From assembly GCF_900129215.1 (NCBI RefSeq), contig NZ_FQUQ01000004.1, positions 124,001 to 188,000 on the forward strand: a DNA stretch of 64,000 bases, in the 5' to 3' direction. Positions 62,702 through 64,000 of this stretch are shown one piece after another (the stretch's first letter is position 1; the number at the start of each line of letters is the position of its first letter). Origin of the DNA: Pedobacter caeni (lineage in GTDB: Bacteria > Bacteroidota > Bacteroidia > Sphingobacteriales > Sphingobacteriaceae). The position numbers were made by a program, and so were the translations under genes. Under the pieces are notes generated by a model that searched no databases, was not told the DNA's origin, and saw only the letters and a list, made by a program, of their open reading frames with translations.

Positions 62702-63542
62702 AGAATTACTGATCGGTGTTGACCTCGGGGGCACAAATGTACGCTCCGGGCTGATCAAGGGAAGTGAAATCCTTCAAATCGATAGCCGCCGCATCAGCTC
62801 CAAAGGAACCGAAGCAGAAGTCCTTGCTGAACTCATCGCCTCCATTACACAGGTCATGGACCCTTCTGTAAAAGCAATTGGCATTGGCGTACCCGGTATT
62901 CTGGATACCAAAGAAGGACTGGTCTATGATGTGCAGAATATCCCTTCCTGGAAAAAGGTTCCCTTAAAACATATTTTAGAAGAACATTTCCATATCCCCG
63001 TTTACCTGAACAACGATGCAAACTGCTTTGCTATGGCAGAATGGCATTTCGGCAAGGGACAAGGAACAGCAAACCTCAGCGGACTCATCCTCGGAACAGG
63101 AGTTGCAGCAGGCCTGATCTGTAACGGACAGCTTTATGAAGGCCGTAACTGCGGTGCCGGAGAGTTCGGAATGATCCCCTACCTTCAACACAACTATGAA
63201 TTTTATTGCAGCGGCAATTTCTTTAGCCATTTCTATCAGATCACAGGGGAAGAAGCTTACCGTAGCGCAGTACAGCATGAACCCATTGCCTTACAGGCTT
63301 TTCAGGAATATGGAATACACCTGAGCTGGCTCATAAAATCAATTCTATACGCGGTAGATCCGGAAGTCATCGTTCTGGGAGGCTCAGTAAGCAAAGCTTT
63401 TTCCTTTTTTAAAGCAAGTCTATGGGAACATTTAGCCGATTTCCCTTACAAACCTGTTATAGAAAACATCAGGATCGAAGCCTCTGAAAAAGACAATATT
63501 GCGATCTTAGGTGCCGCAGCATTATGTCTTGCAAAAAGCTAA
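62694..63542 (+). CDS. ROK-family sugar kinase (glucokinase-like)
   Basis: This 282-residue ROK kinase starts MNKELLIGVDLGGTNVRSG, the phosphate-1 loop. GIGVPGILDTKEGLVYDVQN and the catalytic Asp in LNNDANCFAMAEWHFG follow. The usual ROK zinc motif (GEIGH then CxCGxxGC) is altered: GEFGMIPYLQ, then EFYCSGNFF. The zinc site therefore seems lost. I start it at ATG 62694, since the longer frame from 62652 lies inside the transporter gene. It is translationally coupled to the transporter and ends before a strong terminator. Confidence 0.9.
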   Translation: MNKELLIGVDLGGTNVRSGLIKGSEILQIDSRRISSKGTEAEVLAELIASITQVMDPSVKAIGIGVPGILDTKEGLVYDVQNIPSWKKVPLKHILEEHFHIPVYLNNDANCFAMAEWHFGKGQGTANLSGLILGTGVAAGLICNGQLYEGRNCGAGEFGMIPYLQHNYEFYCSGNFFSHFYQITGEEAYRSAVQHEPIALQAFQEYGIHLSWLIKSILYAVDPEVIVLGGSVSKAFSFFKASLWEHLADFPYKPVIENIRIEASEKDNIAILGAAALCLAKS

Positions 63543-63577
63543 AAACAATAAAGCCCCAAATGGGGCTTTATTGTTTT
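63542..63577 (+). terminator. Intrinsic terminator after the ROK kinase gene
   Basis: A 17-bp stem (63542-63558 with 63561-63577) with an AA loop; the right arm ends in T4. Confidence 0.88.
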
Positions 63578-63731
63578 GCGAGGCTGACCAGAATTTTGTC
63601 CTGCTTTTTAAAGCTGTCCAGAGTATTATCCTGCCTCAAATACTAACACAAATGCAAGCCTAAATTTTCTTTATTAAAAATAAATTATAAAAAATATAAA
63701 ACAACAACAAAAATAGCCTTTAAATGTAAAC

Positions 63732-64000
63732 TTATAAATAGTCATCAATTCTTCTGATTTTCCCCCTTTCTTTTTTATAAAGTGTAGATGCATCGTCATC
63801 CTGTATTTCAACCTGGTATTGACCGTCACTAAAATGAAAAGCATCTTTTCTGAGTGCTGTGATTAAGGTTACTTCATATCTGTTTGTTGATAAATAATGG
63901 TATTCAACTATGATATTTAAATTTGGATTATTGGTATCAACAAGGGTCAAAACCACTCTTTCTGACCTGCCATTAACGCTAAAATTTACAAAAGAAAAAC
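63732..64000 (-). CDS. Partial gene of unknown function at the right edge
   Basis: The minus-strand frame ends with TAA at 63732 and stays open to the end of the window, at least 88 codons. The C-terminal part reads VEYHYLSTNRYEVTLITAL and EIQDDDASTLYKKERGK. A GTG at 63956 is not a convincing start, because the same frame continues upstream with protein-like sequence. Its real start lies outside the window. The family is not recognised. Confidence 0.6.
   Translation of the reverse strand, partial: FSFVNFSVNGRSERVVLTLVDTNNPNLNIIVEYHYLSTNRYEVTLITALRKDAFHFSDGQYQVEIQDDDASTLYKKERGKIRRIDDYL

Noticed and set aside
1..64000. tRNA or other structured RNA genes
   Set aside because: I looked for T-loop and cloverleaf-like patterns, SRP RNA and known riboswitch patterns in the gaps and found none; a covariance search would be the decisive check.

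Overview
The window looks like chromosomal DNA of a member of the phylum Bacteroidota, most likely family Sphingobacteriaceae (Pedobacter-like). This assignment is an inference. It rests on TAnnTTTG-type promoter -7 boxes, weak or absent Shine-Dalgarno sequences, TonB-dependent receptors paired with a DUF4249-type lipoprotein, a PorP/SprF plus gliding-type C-terminal-domain adhesin pair, a type IX secretion sorting tail on a subtilase, a LysS with a C-terminal extension, and a MntH fused to a universal stress domain. No rRNA, tRNA, CRISPR array, transposase or phage gene was seen, so most of the window reads as stable chromosome.

Layout. 1-6.7 kb: IscA-like protein, long-chain acyl-CoA ligase, lysS, small unknowns, thioredoxin-like protein and ung. 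6.8-11.1 kb: Lrp/AsnC regulator, a DtxR-family regulator with mntH, then smpB and pcm. 11.2-17.2 kb: priA with a DUF423 gene, and two envelope proteins of unknown role. 17.2-17.5 kb: a striking inverted array of 11-bp repeats. 17.5-19.1 kb: tsaB, yidD, rnpA and rpmH (rpmH is too short for most ORF lists). 19.2-22.2 kb: an operon of LiaF-like membrane protein, small protein, LytS-type kinase and LytTR regulator. 22.5-25.7 kb: ChaN-like protein, mscL, rpoN. 25.7-30.4 kb: PorP/SprF protein and a 1207-residue surface protein.

30.4-38.5 kb is the most unusual stretch. Two near-duplicate receiver-only response regulators face an apparent five-gene operon. That operon encodes a ThiF/E1-nitroreductase fusion, a GNAT-fold acyltransferase that recalls autoinducer synthases, a 7TM (7TMR-DISM-type) sensor histidine kinase, a receiver-histidine kinase hybrid and a further receiver. 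I propose it as a candidate small-molecule synthesis-and-sensing system; function is not demonstrated by sequence.

38.6-64 kb: fabV, an M57-type metalloprotease lipoprotein, a T9SS subtilase whose catalytic Asp seems replaced by Glu, a GNAT enzyme, a lipoprotein, a DUF4249/TonB receptor pair, a second TonB receptor with an AraC regulator and an M1-like peptidase, a MutS-like ATPase without the mismatch-recognition region, a TPR protein ending in a histidine-kinase dimerisation helix pair with no ATPase, an outer-membrane barrel protein next to a membrane-bound AraC regulator with repeated GTCCGAC boxes between them, then an ECF sigma factor, a sugar MFS transporter and a ROK kinase. The right edge cuts through an unknown gene on the minus strand.
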